This document shows positions 37,109 through 49,742 of a stretch of 64,000 bases of DNA, in pieces. The stretch's first letter is position 1; the number at the start of each line of letters is the position of its first letter. Source of the DNA: Paratinospora sagittata (Eukaryota > Streptophyta > Magnoliopsida > Ranunculales > Menispermaceae). The stretch covers positions 11,594,620 through 11,658,619 of the forward strand of contig CM069594.1 of assembly GCA_035771175.1 (NCBI GenBank). The letters are read 5' to 3'. The position numbers and the translations under genes are program-made. The notes beneath the pieces were generated by a model, which did not search any database, had not been told where the DNA came from, and saw only the letters and a list, made by a program, of their open reading frames with translations.

Positions 37109-38245
37109 TTGTCTCGCACGCCCAAAACAACTTTAGATTAAACAATGTTTTGAATTCAAATCATTTTGTACTCACTTGCTCTTTAGCCTGCAACTTCTAT
37201 TTTTATAAAACACTCATTCTCTGATTTTGAAAAATACAACACGCACGATTTTTGATGTTAGATTGAGCTTTCCAAAGAGTTTTTTCAAGAGAAGAAAGTA
37301 ATGATTCTTGCATTCGCCCAAACAAGCTTCGAATTGAATCAAAATTGCAATCTGTCTTGATGATAACGTCATTGTTCAGCAAGTTCTTCATTTTATCCCT
37401 TTTGTGCTTAGATTTGCAGAGGGTATCCATTGTTTTAAACTGTAAGTATATGAAGTGGTCTCGGTAAGATAACACATCAAAAAAGAACACAACACCTGTA
37501 TTGCATCAAGAACACATCAAACAATAGCTTTCGAAGTCTACAAAGATCAAGCTCGAAGAACGAAGACATATCTCATGTCTAATGCATTAGTTTGATCTTT
37601 GGTATGTAGGGTAACCTCTCGATCAAACTCAGCACTAAAACTCTGAAAATTGCAAAGTCTTCAAGATCACTTCGATATAGTATTTCATTTTGAAAAAATG
37701 TTTTCCGTAACGTTTTAATCATAATTTCAATGAGTTTTGAATTATTTAAAAGTGTTTTGAGTCAATGGAATGGTTCTTAGGTGTCAAAATATTAATTTTT
37801 CCAAAATAAGGCTATCCAGCAATTTGCCAAAATTCTCGAGAAGGCACTAGCGCACTATCAGTGTTGATAGCACGTTGATAGGGTTCTATAATAAGACATT
37901 TGTTTTTTCTGGAAAATTGTCTCCCTTTGATGACTCGCTATAAAGCTGTTGCCTTGATCTTTTCATTTTTAGTAAAATGGGCAATAGCGCGCTATAGGCC
38001 CTTGATCACACGCTATCGGAAAGTCTAAAAAACTCAAGCTCTCTAGTTTGTGTATATCGACCTGCTATCTGTCAATTGAGAACATGATACACAACCAAAT
38101 AGCACTCTATCCACGTCTGAGACCAAAATCAGATATTTCTAAAGAGAAAAATGCACTTCTGCTTGCTCGATTTTTCTATTCCTTACTCAGTTTTGCCAGG
38201 TCATCTTAATTGAAATATGCTCTACTAACACCTAGATGATTCCCT
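37109..38245 (+). repeat. Satellite unit 32 (1137 bp), A type
   Basis: T6 run, a 3-bp loss in gataacacatc, ggccctt, and the gaaaaatgcac loss seen in units 19 and 25. Private: gatgttag, ttttccaaaat, caattgagaac. Confidence 0.97.
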
Positions 38246-39399
38246 TTGTCTCGCACGCCCAAAACAACTTTAGATTAAACAATGTTTTGAATTCAAATCA
38301 TTTTGTACTCACTTGCTCTTTAGCCTGCAACTTCTATTTTTAAAAAACACTCATTCTCTGATTTTCAAAAATACAACACGCACGATTTTTGTAAGTTAGA
38401 TTGAGCTTTCCAAAGAGTTTTTCAAGAGAAGAAAGGAATGATTCTTGCATTTGCCAAAACAAGCTTCGAATTGAATCAAAATTGCAATCTGTCTTGATGA
38501 TAACGTCGTTGTTCAGCAAGTTCTTCATTTTATCCCTTTTGTGCTTAGATTTGCAGAGGGTATCCATTGTTTTAAACTGTTAGTATATGAAGTGGTCTCG
38601 GTAAGATAACAACATCAAAATAGAACACAACACCCGTATTGCATCAAGAACACATCAAACAATAGCTTTCGAAGTCTACAAAGATCAAGCTCGAAGAACG
38701 ACGACATATCTCATGTCTAATGCATTAGTTTGATCTTTGGTGTGTAGGGTAACCTCTCGATCAAACTCAGCACTAAAACTCTGAAAATTGCAAAGTCTTC
38801 AAGATCACTTCGATATAGTATTTCATTTTGTAAAAATGTTTTCCGTAAGGTTTTAATCATAATTTCAACGAGTTTTGAATTATTTAAAAGTGTTTTGAGT
38901 CAATGGAATGGTTCTTGAGTGTCAAAATATTAATTTTTCAAAAATAAGGCTATCCAGCAATTTGCCAAAATTCTCGAGAAGGCACTAACGCACTATCAGT
39001 GTTGATAGCACGTTGATAGGGTTCTATAATAAGACATTTGTTTTTTCTGGAAAATTGTCTATAGCGCGCTATCCCCTTTGATGACTCGCTATAAAGCTGT
39101 TGCCCTGATCTTTTCATTTTTAGTAAAATGGGCAATAGCGCGCTATAGGCCTTGATCACACGCTATCGGAAAGTCTAAAAAACTCAAGCTCTCTAGTTCG
39201 TGTATATCGACCTGCTATCTGTCAATAGAGAACATGATACACAACCAAATAGCACTCTATCCACGTCTGAGACCAAAATCAGATATTTCTAACCAGAAAA
39301 ATGTGGCCACTTCTGCTTGCTCGATTTTTCTATTCCTTACACAGTTTTGCCAGGTTATCTTAATTGAAATATGCTCTACTAACACCTAGATGATTCCCT
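38246..39399 (+). repeat. Satellite unit 33 (1154 bp), B type with palindrome pair
   Basis: Palindromes at 39061-39072 and 39135-39146. Private: ttttaaaaaac, gtcgttgtt, gaacgacgac, agttcgtg, aaccagaaa. Confidence 0.97.
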
Positions 39400-40540
39400 T
39401 TGTCTCGCACGCCCAAAACAACTTTAGATTAAACAATGTTTTGAATTCAAATCATTTTGTACTCACTTGCTCTTTAACCTGCAACTTCTATTTTTATAAA
39501 ACACTCATTCTCTGATTTTCAAAAGTACAACACGCACGATTTTTGTAAGTTAGATTGAGCTTTCCAAAGAGTTTTTCAAGAGAAGAAAGTAATGATTCTT
39601 GCATTTGCCAAAACAAGCTTCGAATTGAATCAAAATTGCAATCTGTCTTGATGATAACATCATTGTTCAGCAAGTTCTTCATTTTATCCCTTTTGTGCTT
39701 AGATTTGCAGAGGGTATCCATTGTTTTAAACTGTAAGTATATGAAGTGGTCTCGGTAAGATAACAACATCAAAAAAGAACACAACACCTGTATTGTATCA
39801 AGAACACATCAAACAATAGCTTTCGAAGTCTACAAAGATCAAGCTCGAAGAACGAAGACATATCTCATGTCTAATGCATTAGTTTGATCTTTGGTGTGTA
39901 GGGTAACCTCTCGATCAAACTCAGCACTAAAACTCTGAAAATTGCAAAGTCTTCAAGATCACTTCGATATAGTATTTCATTTTGAAAAAATGTTTTCCGT
40001 AAGGTTTTAATCATAATTTCAATGAGTTTTGAAGTATTTAAAAGTCTTTTGAGTCAATGGAATGGTTCTTAGGTGTCAAAATATTATTTTTTCAAAAATA
40101 AGGCATTCCAGCAATTTGCCAAAATTCTCGAGAAGGCACTAGCGCACTATCAGTGTTGATAGCACGTTGATAGGGTTCTATAATAAAACATTTGTTTTTT
40201 CTGGAAAATTGTCTCCCTTTGATGACTCGCTATAAAGCTGTTGCCTTGATCTTTTTATTTTTAGTAAAATGGGCAATAGCGCGCTATAGGCCTTGATCAC
40301 ACGCTATCGGAAAGTCTAAAAAACTCAAGCTCTCTAGTTTGTGTATATCGACCTGCTGTCTGTCAATAGAGAACATGATACACAACCAAATAGCACTCTA
40401 TCCACGTCTGAGACCAAAATCAGAAATTGCTAACGATAAAAATTTGGGCACTTCTGCTAGCTCGATTTTTCTATTCCTTACTCAGTTTTACCAGGTTATC
40501 TTAATTGAAATATGCTCTACTAACACCTAGATGATTCCCT
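39400..40540 (+). repeat. Satellite unit 34 (1141 bp), A type
   Basis: Shares ttgtatcaag, aataaaac and ctgctgtctg with unit 31. Unusually many private changes: caaaagtac, gaagtattt, agtcttttg, aaggcattcc, gaaattgc, ctgctagctc. Confidence 0.97.
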
Positions 40541-41693
40541 TTGTCTCGCACGCCCAAAACAACTTTAGATTAAACAATGTTTTGAATTCAAATCATTTTG
40601 TACTCACTTGCTCTTTAGCCTGCAACTTCTATTTTTATAAAACACTCATTCTCTGATTTTGAAAAATACAACACGCACGATTTTTGAAGTTAGATTGAGC
40701 TTTCCAAAGAGTTTTTTCAAGAGAAGAAAGTCATGATTCTTGCATTCGCCAAAACAAGCTTCGAATTGAATCAAAATTGCAATCTGTCTTGATGATAACG
40801 TCATTGTTCAGCAAGTTCTTCATTTTATCCCTTTTGTGCTTAGATTTGCAGAGGGTATCCATTGTTTTAAACTGTAAGTATATGAAGTGGTCTCGGTAAG
40901 ATAACACATCAAAAAAGAACACAACACCTGTATTGCATCAAGAACACATCAAACAATAGCTTTCGAAGTCTACAAAGATCAAGCTCGAAGAACAAAGACA
41001 TATCTCATGTCTAAAGCATTAGTTTGATCTTTGGTGTGTAGGGTAACCTCTCTATCAAACTCAGCACTAAAACTCTGAAAATTGCAAAGTCTTCAAAATC
41101 ACTTCGATATAGTATTTCATTTTGAAAAAATGTTTTCCGTAAGGTTTTAATCATAATTTCAACGAGTTTTGAATTATTTAAAAGTGTTTTGACTCAATGG
41201 AATGGTTCTTGAGTGTCAAAATATTAATTTTTCAAAAATAAGGCTATCCAGCAATTTGCCAAAATTCTCGAGAAGGCACTAACGCACTATCAGTGTTGAT
41301 AGCACGTTGATAGGGTTCTATAATAAGACATTTGTTTTTTCTGGAAAATTGTCTATAGCGCGCTATCCCCTTTGATGACTCGCTATAAAGCTGTTGCCTT
41401 GATCTTTTCATTTTTAGTAAAATGGGCAATAGCGCGCTATAGTCCTTGATCACACGCTATCGGAAAGTCTAAAAAACTCAAGCTCTCTAGTTTGTGTATA
41501 TCGACCTGCTATCTGTCAATAGAGAACATGATACACAACCAAATAGCACTCTATCCACGTCTGAGACCAAAATCAGATATTTCTAACGAGAAAAATGTGG
41601 CCACTTCTGCTTGCTCGATTTTTCTATTCCTTACTCAGTTTTGCCAGGTTATCTTAATTGAAATATGCTCTACTAACACCTAGATGATTCCCT
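40541..41693 (+). repeat. Satellite unit 35 (1153 bp), A-to-B chimera with palindrome pair
   Basis: The first part matches unit 32 (T6, gataacacatc). From about 41160 it is B-type (aacgag, cttgagtg, actaacgc), with palindromes at 41355-41366 and 41429-41440. Private: ctctctatcaaac, gactcaatgg. Confidence 0.96.
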
Positions 41694-42834
41694 TTGTCTC
41701 GCACGCCCAAAACAACTTTAGATTAAACAATGTTTTGAATTCAAATAATTTTGTACTCACTTGCTCTTTAACCTGCAACTTCTATTTTTATAAAACACTC
41801 ATTCTCTGATTTTGAAAAATACAACACGCACGATTTTTGTAAGTTAGATTGAGCTTTCCAAAGAGTTTTTCAAGAGAAGAAAGTAATGATTCTTGCATTC
41901 GCCAAAACAAGCTTCGAATTGAATCAAAATTGCAATCTGTCTTGATGATAACGTCATTGTTCAGCAAGTTCTTCATTTTATCCCTTTTGTGCTTAGATTT
42001 GCAGAGGGTATCCATTGTTTTAAACTGTAAGTATATGAAGTGGTCTCGGTAAGATAACAACATCAAAAAAGAACACAACACCTGTATTGCATCAAGAACA
42101 CATCAAACAATAGCTTTCGAAGTCTACAAAGATCAAGCTCGAAGAACGAAGACATATCTCATGTCTAATGCATTAGTTTGATCTTTGGTGTGTAGGGTAA
42201 CCTCTCGATCAAACTCAGCATTAAAACTCTGAAAATTGCAAAGTCTTCAAGATCACTTCGATATAGTATTTCATTTTGAAAAAATGTTTTCCTTAAGGTT
42301 TTAATCATAATTTCAATGAGTTTTGAATTATTTAAAAGTGTTTTGAGTCAATGGAATGGTTCTTAGGTGTCAAAATATTAATTTTTCAAAAATAAGGCTA
42401 TCCAGCAATTTGCCAAAATTCTCGAGAAGGCACTAGCGCACTATCAGTGTTGATAGCACGTTGATAGGGTTCTATAATAAGACATTTGTTTTTTCTGGAA
42501 AATTGTCTCCCTTTGATGACTCGCTATAAAGCTGTTGCCTTGATCTTTTTATTTTTAGTAAAATGGGCAATAGCGCGCTATAGGCCTTGATCACACGCTA
42601 TCGGAAAGTCTAAAAAACTCAAGCTCTCTAGTTTGTGCATATCGACCTGCTATCTGTCAATAGAGAACATGATACACAACCAAATAGCACTCTATCCACG
42701 TCTGAGACCAAAATCAGATATTTCTAACGATAAAAATTTGGGCACTTCTGCTTGCTCGATTTTTCTATTCCTTACACAGTTTTGCCAAGTTATCTTAATT
42801 GAAATATGCTCTACTAACACCTAGATGATTCCCA
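41694..42834 (+). repeat. Satellite unit 36 (1141 bp), last A-type unit
   Basis: Single palindrome. Private: aaataatttt, gcattaaaac, ttccttaagg, gtgcatatc, tcccattg. It is the last unit without the palindrome pair. Confidence 0.97.
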
Positions 42835-43985
42835 TTGTCTCGCACGCCCAAAACAACTTTAGATTAAACAATGTTTTGAATTCAAATCATTTTGTACTCA
42901 CTTGTTCTTTAACCTGCAACTTCTATTTTTACAAAACACTCATTCTCTGATTTTCAAAAATACAACACGCACGATTTTTCTTAGTTAGATTGAGCTTTCC
43001 AAAGAGTTTTCAAGAGAAGAAAGTAATGATTCTTGCATTTGCCAAAACAAGCTTCGATTTGAATTAAAATTGCAATCTGTCTTGATGATAACCTCATTGT
43101 TCAGCAAGTTCTTCATTTTATCCCTTTTGTGCTTAGATTTGCAGAGGGTATCCATTGTTTTAAACTGTAAGTATATGAAGTGGTCTCGGTAAGATAACAC
43201 ATCAAAAAAGAACACAACACCCGTATTGCATCAAGAACACATCAAACAATAGTTTCGAAGTCTACAAAGATCAAGCTCGAAGAACGAAGACATATCTCAT
43301 GTCTAATGCAATAGTTTGATCTTTGGTGTGTAGGGTAATCTCTCGATCAAACTCAGCACTAAAACTCTGAAAATTGCAAAGTCTTCAAAATCACTTCGAT
43401 ATAGTATTTCATTTTGAAAAAATGTTTTCCGTAAGGTTTTAATCATAATTTCAACGAGTTTTGAATTATTTAAAAGTGTTTTGAGTCAATGGAATGGTTC
43501 TTGAGTGTCAAAATATTAATTTTTCAAAAATAAGGCTATCCAGCAATTTGCCAAAATTCTCGAGAAGGCACTACCGCACTATCAGTGTTGATAGCACGTT
43601 AATAGGGTTCTATAATAAGTCATTTGTTTTTTCTGGAAAATTGTCTATAGCGCGCTATCCCCTTTGATGACTCGCTATAAAGCTGTTGCCTTGATCCTTT
43701 CATTTTTAGTAAAATGGGCAATAGCGCGCTATAGGCCTTGATAACACGCTTTCGGGAAGTCTGAAAAACTCGAGCTCTCGGGTTTGTGTAAATCGACCTG
43801 CTATCTGTCAATAGAGAACATGATACACAACCAAATAGCACTCTATTCACGTCTGAGACAAAAATCAGATATTTCTAACGAGAAAAATGTGGGCACTTCT
43901 GCTTGCTCGATTTTTCTATTCCTTACACAGTTTTGCCAGGTTATCTTAATTGAAATATGCTCTACTAACACCTAGATGATTTCCT
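42835..43985 (+). repeat. Satellite unit 37 (1151 bp), first unit of the distal block
   Basis: Introduces the T4 run (gagttttcaag), cgctttcggg, tctgaaaaactcg and ctctcgggttt. Palindromes at 43647-43658 and 43721-43732. Private: tttttcttag, tttgaattaaa, gtaatctctc. A 2-bp loss in caatagtttcg is shared with unit 42. Confidence 0.97.
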
Positions 43986-45137
43986 TTGTCTCGCACGCCC
44001 AAAACAACTTTAGATTAAACAATGTTTTGAATTCAAATCATTTTGTACTCACTTGCTCTTTAACCTGCAACTTCTATTTTTACAAAACACTCATTCTCTG
44101 ATTTTCAAAAATACAACACGCACGATTTTTGTAAGTTAGATTGAGCTTTCCAAAGAGTTTTCAAGAGAAGAAAGTAATGATTCTTGCATTTGCCAAAACA
44201 AGCTTCGAATTGAATCAAAATTGCAATCTGTCTTGATGATAACGTCATTGTTCAGCAAGTTCTTCATTTTATCCCTTTTGTGCTTAGATTTGCAGAGGGT
44301 ATCCATTGCTTTAAACTGTAAGTATATGAAGTGGTCTCGGTAAGATAACACATCAAAAAAGAACACAACACCCGTATTGCATCAAGAACACATCAAACAA
44401 TAGCTTTCGAAGTCTACAAAGATCAAGCTCGAAGAACGAAGACATATCTCATGTCTAATGCAATAGTTTGATCTTTGGTGTGTAGGGTAACCTCTCGATC
44501 AAACTCAGCACTAAAACTCTGAAAATTGCAAAGTCTTCAAAATCACTTCGATATAGTATTTCCTTTTGAAAAAATGTTTTCCGTAAGGTTTTAATCATAA
44601 TTTCAATGAGTTTTGAATTATTTAAAAGTGTTTTGAGTCAATGGAATGGTTCTTGAGTGTCAAAATATTAATTTTTCAAAAATAAGGCTATCCAGCAATT
44701 TGCCAAAATTCTCGAGAAGGCACTACCGCACTATCAGTGTTGATAGCACGTTAATAGGGTTCTATAATAAGTCATTTGTTTTTTCTGGAAAATTGTCTAT
44801 AGCGCGCTATCCCCTTTGATGACTCGCTATAAAGCTGTTGCCTTGATCCTTTCATTTTTAGTAAAATGGGCAATAGCGCGCTATAGGCCTTGATAACACG
44901 CTTTCGGGAAGTCTGAAAAACTCGAGCTCTCGGGTTTGTGTAAATCGACCTGCTATCTGTCAATAGAGAATATGATACACAACCAAATAGCACTCTATTC
45001 ACGTCTGAGACAAAAATCAGATATTTCTAACGAGAAAAATGTGGGCACTTCTGCTTGCTCGATTTTTCTATTCCTTACACAGTTTTGCCAGGTTATCTTA
45101 ATTCAAATATGCTCTACTAACACCTAGATGATTCCTT
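43986..45137 (+). repeat. Satellite unit 38 (1152 bp)
   Basis: attgctttaaac and tttccttttg are shared only with unit 40. Palindromes at 44799-44810 and 44873-44884. Confidence 0.97.
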
Positions 45138-46288
45138 TTGTCTCGCACGCCCAAAACAACTTTAGATTAAACAATGTTTTGAATTCAAATCATTTTGTAC
45201 TCACTTGCTCTTTAACCTGCAACTTCTATTTTTATAAAACACTCATTCTCTGATTTTCAAAAATACAACACGCACGATTTTTGTAAGTTAGATTGAGCTT
45301 TCCAAAGAGTTTTCAAGAGAAGAAAGTAATGATTCTTGCATTTGCCAAAACAAGCTTCGAATTGAATCAAAATTGCAATCTGTCTTGATGATAACCTCAT
45401 TGTTCAGCAAGTTCTTCATTTTATCCCTTTTGTGCTTAGATTTGCAGAGGGTATCCATTGTTTTAAACTGTAAGTATATGAAGTGGTCTCGGTAAGATAA
45501 CACATCAAAAAAGAACACAACACCCGTATTGCATCAAGAACACATCAAACAATAGCTTTCGAAGTCTACAAAGATCAAGCTCGAAGAACGAAGACATATC
45601 TCATGTCTAATGCAATAGTTTGATCTTTGGTGTGTAGGGTAACCTCTCGATCAAACTCAGCACTAAAACTCTGAAAATTGAAAAGTCTTCAAAATCACTT
45701 CGATATAGTATTTCATTTTGAAAAAATGTTTTCCGTAAGGTTTTAATCATAATTTGAACGAGTTTTGAATTATTTAAAAGTGTTTTGAGCCAATGGAATG
45801 GTTCTTGAGTGTCAAAATATTAACTTTTCAAAAATAAGGCTATCCAGACATTTGCCAAAATTCTCGAGAAGGCACTAACGCACTATCAGTGTTGATAGCA
45901 CGTTGATAGGGTTCTATAATAAGACATTTGTTTTTTCTGGAAAATTGTCTATAGCGCGCTATCCCTTTGATGACTCGCTATAAAGCTGTTGCATTGATCC
46001 TTTCATTTTTAGTAAAATGGGCAATAGCGCGCTATAGGCCTTGATAACACGCTTTCGGGAAGTCTGAAAAACTCGAGCTCTCGGGTTTGTGTATATCGAC
46101 CTGCTATCTGGCAATAGAGAACATGATACACAACCAAATAGCACTCTATTCACGTCTGAGACAAAAATCAGATATTTCTAACGAGAAAAATGTGGGCACT
46201 TCTGCTTGCTCGATTTTTCTATTCCTTACACAGTTTTGCCAGGTTATCTTAATTGAAATATGCTCTACTAACACCTAGATGATTTCCT
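45138..46288 (+). repeat. Satellite unit 39 (1151 bp)
   Basis: Haplotype attgaaaagtc, tttgaacgag, gagccaatgg, ccagacattt, recurring in units 43 and 45. Palindromes at 45951-45962 and 46024-46035; the spacing falls to 73 bp through loss of one C. Confidence 0.97.
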
Positions 46289-47440
46289 TTGTCTCGCACG
46301 CCCAAAACAACTTTAGATTAAACAATGTTTTGAATTCAAATCATTTTGTACTCACTTGCTCTTTAACCTGCAACTTCTATTTTTACAAAACACTCATTCT
46401 CTGATTTTCAAAAATACAACACGCACGATTTTTGTAAGTTAGATTGAGCTTTCCAAAGAGTTTTCAAGAGAAGAAAGTAATGATTCTTGCATTTGCCAAA
46501 ACAAGCTTCGAATTGAATCAAAATTGCAATCTGTCTTGATGATAACGTCATTGTTCAGCAAGTTCTTCATTTTATCCCTTTTGTGCTTAGATTTGCAGAG
46601 GGTATCCATTGCTTTAAACTGTAAGTATATGAAGTGGTCTCGGTAAGATAACACATCAAAAAAGAACACAACACCCGTATTGCATCAAGAACACATCAAA
46701 CAATAGCTTTCGAAGTCTACAAAGATCAAGCTCGAAGAACGAAGACATATCTCATGTCTAATGCAATAGTTTGATCTTTGGTGTGTAGGGTAACCTCTCG
46801 ATCAAACTCAGCACTAAAACTCTGAAAATTGCAAAGTCTTCAAAATCACTTCGATATAGTATTTCCTTTTGAAAAAATGTTTTCCGTAAGGTTTTAATCA
46901 TAATTTCAATGAGTTTTGAATTATTTAAAAGTGTTTTGAGTCAATGGAATGGTTCTTGAGTGTCAAAATATTAATTTTTCAAAAATAAGGCTATCCAGCA
47001 ATTTGCCAAAATTCTCGAGAAGGCACTACCGCACTATCAGTGTTGATAGCACGTTGATAGGGTTCTATAATAAGTCATTTGTTTTTTCTGGAAAATTGTC
47101 TATAGCGCGCTATCCCCTTTGATGACTCGCTATAAAGCTGTTGCATTGATCCTTTCATTTTTAGTAAAATGGGCAATAGCGCGCTATAGGCCTTGATAAC
47201 ACGCTTTTGGAAAGTCTGAAAAACTCGAGCTCTCGGGTTTGCGTATATCGACCTGCTATCTGTCAATAGAGAACATGATACACAACCAAATAGCACTCTA
47301 TCCACGTCTGAGACCAAAATCAGATATTTCTAACGAGAAAAATGTGGGCACTTCTGCTTGCTCGATTTTTCTATTCCTTACACAGTTTTGCTAGGTTATC
47401 TTAATTGAAATATGCTCTACTAACACCTAGATGATTCCCT
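46289..47440 (+). repeat. Satellite unit 40 (1152 bp)
   Basis: Copy of unit 38 in its first three quarters. The end reverts to older states (tatccacg, gagaccaaaat). Palindromes at 47102-47113 and 47176-47187. Private: cgcttttgg, tttgctagg. Confidence 0.97.
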
Positions 47441-48592
47441 TTGTCTCGCACGCCCAAAACAACTTTAGATTAAACAATGTTTTTAATTCAAATCATTTTG
47501 TACTCACTTGTTCTTTAACCTGCAACTTCTATTTTTACAAAACACTCATTCTCTGATTTTCAAAAATACAACACGCACGATTTTTGTAAGTTAGATTGAG
47601 CTTTCCAAAGAGTTTTCAAGAGAAGAAAGTAATGATTCTTGCATTTGCCAAAACAAGCTTCGAATTGAATCAAAATTGCAATCTGTCTTGATGATAACGT
47701 CATTGTTCAGCAAGTTCTTCATTTTATCCCTTTTGTGCTTAGATTTGCAGAGGGTATCCATTGTTTTAAACTGTAAGTATATGAAGTGGTCTCGGTAAGA
47801 TAACAACATCAAAATAGAAGACAACACCCGTATTGCATCAAGAACACATCAAACAATAGCTTTCGAAGTCTACAAAGATCAAGCTCGAAGAACGAAGACA
47901 TATCTCATGTCTAATGCATTAGTTTGATTTTTGGTGTGTAAGGTAACCTCTCGATCAAACTCAGCACTAAAACTCTAAAAATTGCAAAGTCTTCAAGATC
48001 ACTTCGATATAGTATTTCATTTTGAAAAAATGTTTTCCGTAAGGTTTTAATCATAATTTCAACGAGTTTTGAATTATTTAAAAGTGTATTGAGTCAATGG
48101 AATGGTTCTTGAGTGTCAAAATATTAACTTTTCAAAAATAAGGCTATCCAGCAATTTGCCAAAATTCTCGAGAAGGCACTAACGCACTATCAGTGTTGAT
48201 AGCACGTTGATAGGGTTCTATAATAAGACATTTGTTTTTTCTGGAAAATTGTCTATAGCGCGCTATCCCTTTGATGACTCGCTATAAAGCTGTTGCATTG
48301 ATCCTTTCATTTTTAGTAAAATGGGCAATAGCGCGCTATAAGCCTTGATAACACGCTTTCGGGAAGTCTGAAAAACTCGAGCTCTCGGGTTTGTGTATAT
48401 CGACCTGCTATCTGTCAATAGAGAACATGATACACAACCAAATAGCACTCTATTCACGTCTGAGACAAAAATCAGATATTTCTAACGAGAAAAATGTGGG
48501 CACTTCTGCTTGCTCGATTTTTCTATTCCTTACACAGTTTTACCAGGTTATCTTAATTCAAATATGCTCTACTAACACCTAGATGATTCCCT
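47441..48592 (+). repeat. Satellite unit 41 (1152 bp)
   Basis: Private: gtttttaattc, aatagaagac, tgatttttgg, gtgtaagg, gtgtattgag. Palindromes at 48255-48266 and 48328-48339. Confidence 0.97.
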
Positions 48593-49742
48593 TTGTCTCG
48601 CACGCCCAAAACAACTTTAGATTAAACAATGTTTTGAATTCAAATCATTTTGTACTCACTTGCTCTTTAACCTGCAACTTCTATTTTTATAAAACACTCA
48701 TTCTCTGATTTTCAAAAATACAACACGCACGATTTTTGTAAGTTAGATTGAGCTTTCCAAAGAGTTTTCAAGAGAAGAAAGTAATGATTCTTGCATTTGC
48801 CAAAACAAGCTTCGATTTGAATCAAAATTGCAATCTGTCTTGATGATAACCTCATTGTTCAGCAAGTTCTTCATTTTATCCCTTTTGTGCTTAGATTTGC
48901 AGAGGGTATCCATTGTTTTAAACTGTAAGTATATGAAGTGGTCTCGGTAAGATAACACATCAAAAAAGAACACAACACCCGTATTGCATCAAGAACACAT
49001 CAAACAATAGTTTCGAAGTCTACAAAGATCAAGCTCGAAGAACGAAGACATATCTCACGTCTAATGCAATAGTTTGATCTTTGGTGTGTAGGGTAACCTC
49101 TCGATCAAACTCAGCACTAAAACTCTGAAAATTGCAAAGTCTTCAAAATCACTTCGATATAGTATTTCATTTTGAAAAAATGTTTTCCGTAAGGTTTTAA
49201 TCACAATTTCAACGAGTTTTGAATTATTTAAAAGTGTTTTGAGTCAATGGAATGGTTCTTGAGTGTCAAAATATTAACTTTTCAAAAATAAGGCTATCCA
49301 GCAATTTGCCAAAATTCTTGAGAAGGCACTAACGCATTATCAGTGTTGATAGCACGTTGATAGGGTTCTATAATAAGACATTTGTTTTTTCTGGAAAATT
49401 GTCTATAGCGCGCTATCCCTTTGATGACTCGCTATAAAGCTGTTGCATTGATCCTTTCATTTTTAGTAAAATGGGCAATAGCGCGCTATAGGCCTTGATA
49501 ACACGCTTTCGGGAAGTCTGAAAAACTCGAGCTCTCGGGTTTGTGTAAATCGACCTGCTATCTGTCAATAGAGAACATGATACACAACCAAATAGCACTC
49601 TATTCACGTCTGAGACAAAAATCAGATATTTCTAACGAGAAAAATGTGGGCACTTCTGCTTGCTCGATTTTTCTATTCCTTACACAGTTTTGCCAGGTTA
49701 TCTTAATTCAAATATGCTCTACTAACACCTAGATGATTCCCT
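48593..49742 (+). repeat. Satellite unit 42 (1150 bp)
   Basis: Shares caatagtttcg and cgatttgaat with unit 37, five units upstream. Private: tcacaatttc. Its ttcttgagaa is a broken form of the 10-bp palindrome. Palindrome pair at 49405-49416 and 49478-49489. Confidence 0.97.

Larger units (their letters stand above)
36303..41030 (+). repeat. Higher-order repeat, period 3432 bp (three units)
   Basis: About 36303-37600 recurs at 39735-41030. Shared rare states: ttgtatcaag, aataaaac, ctgctgtctg, aacgataaa, and the 3-bp loss in gataacacatc. The older copy pair has accumulated private changes, especially in unit 34. Confidence 0.82.
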
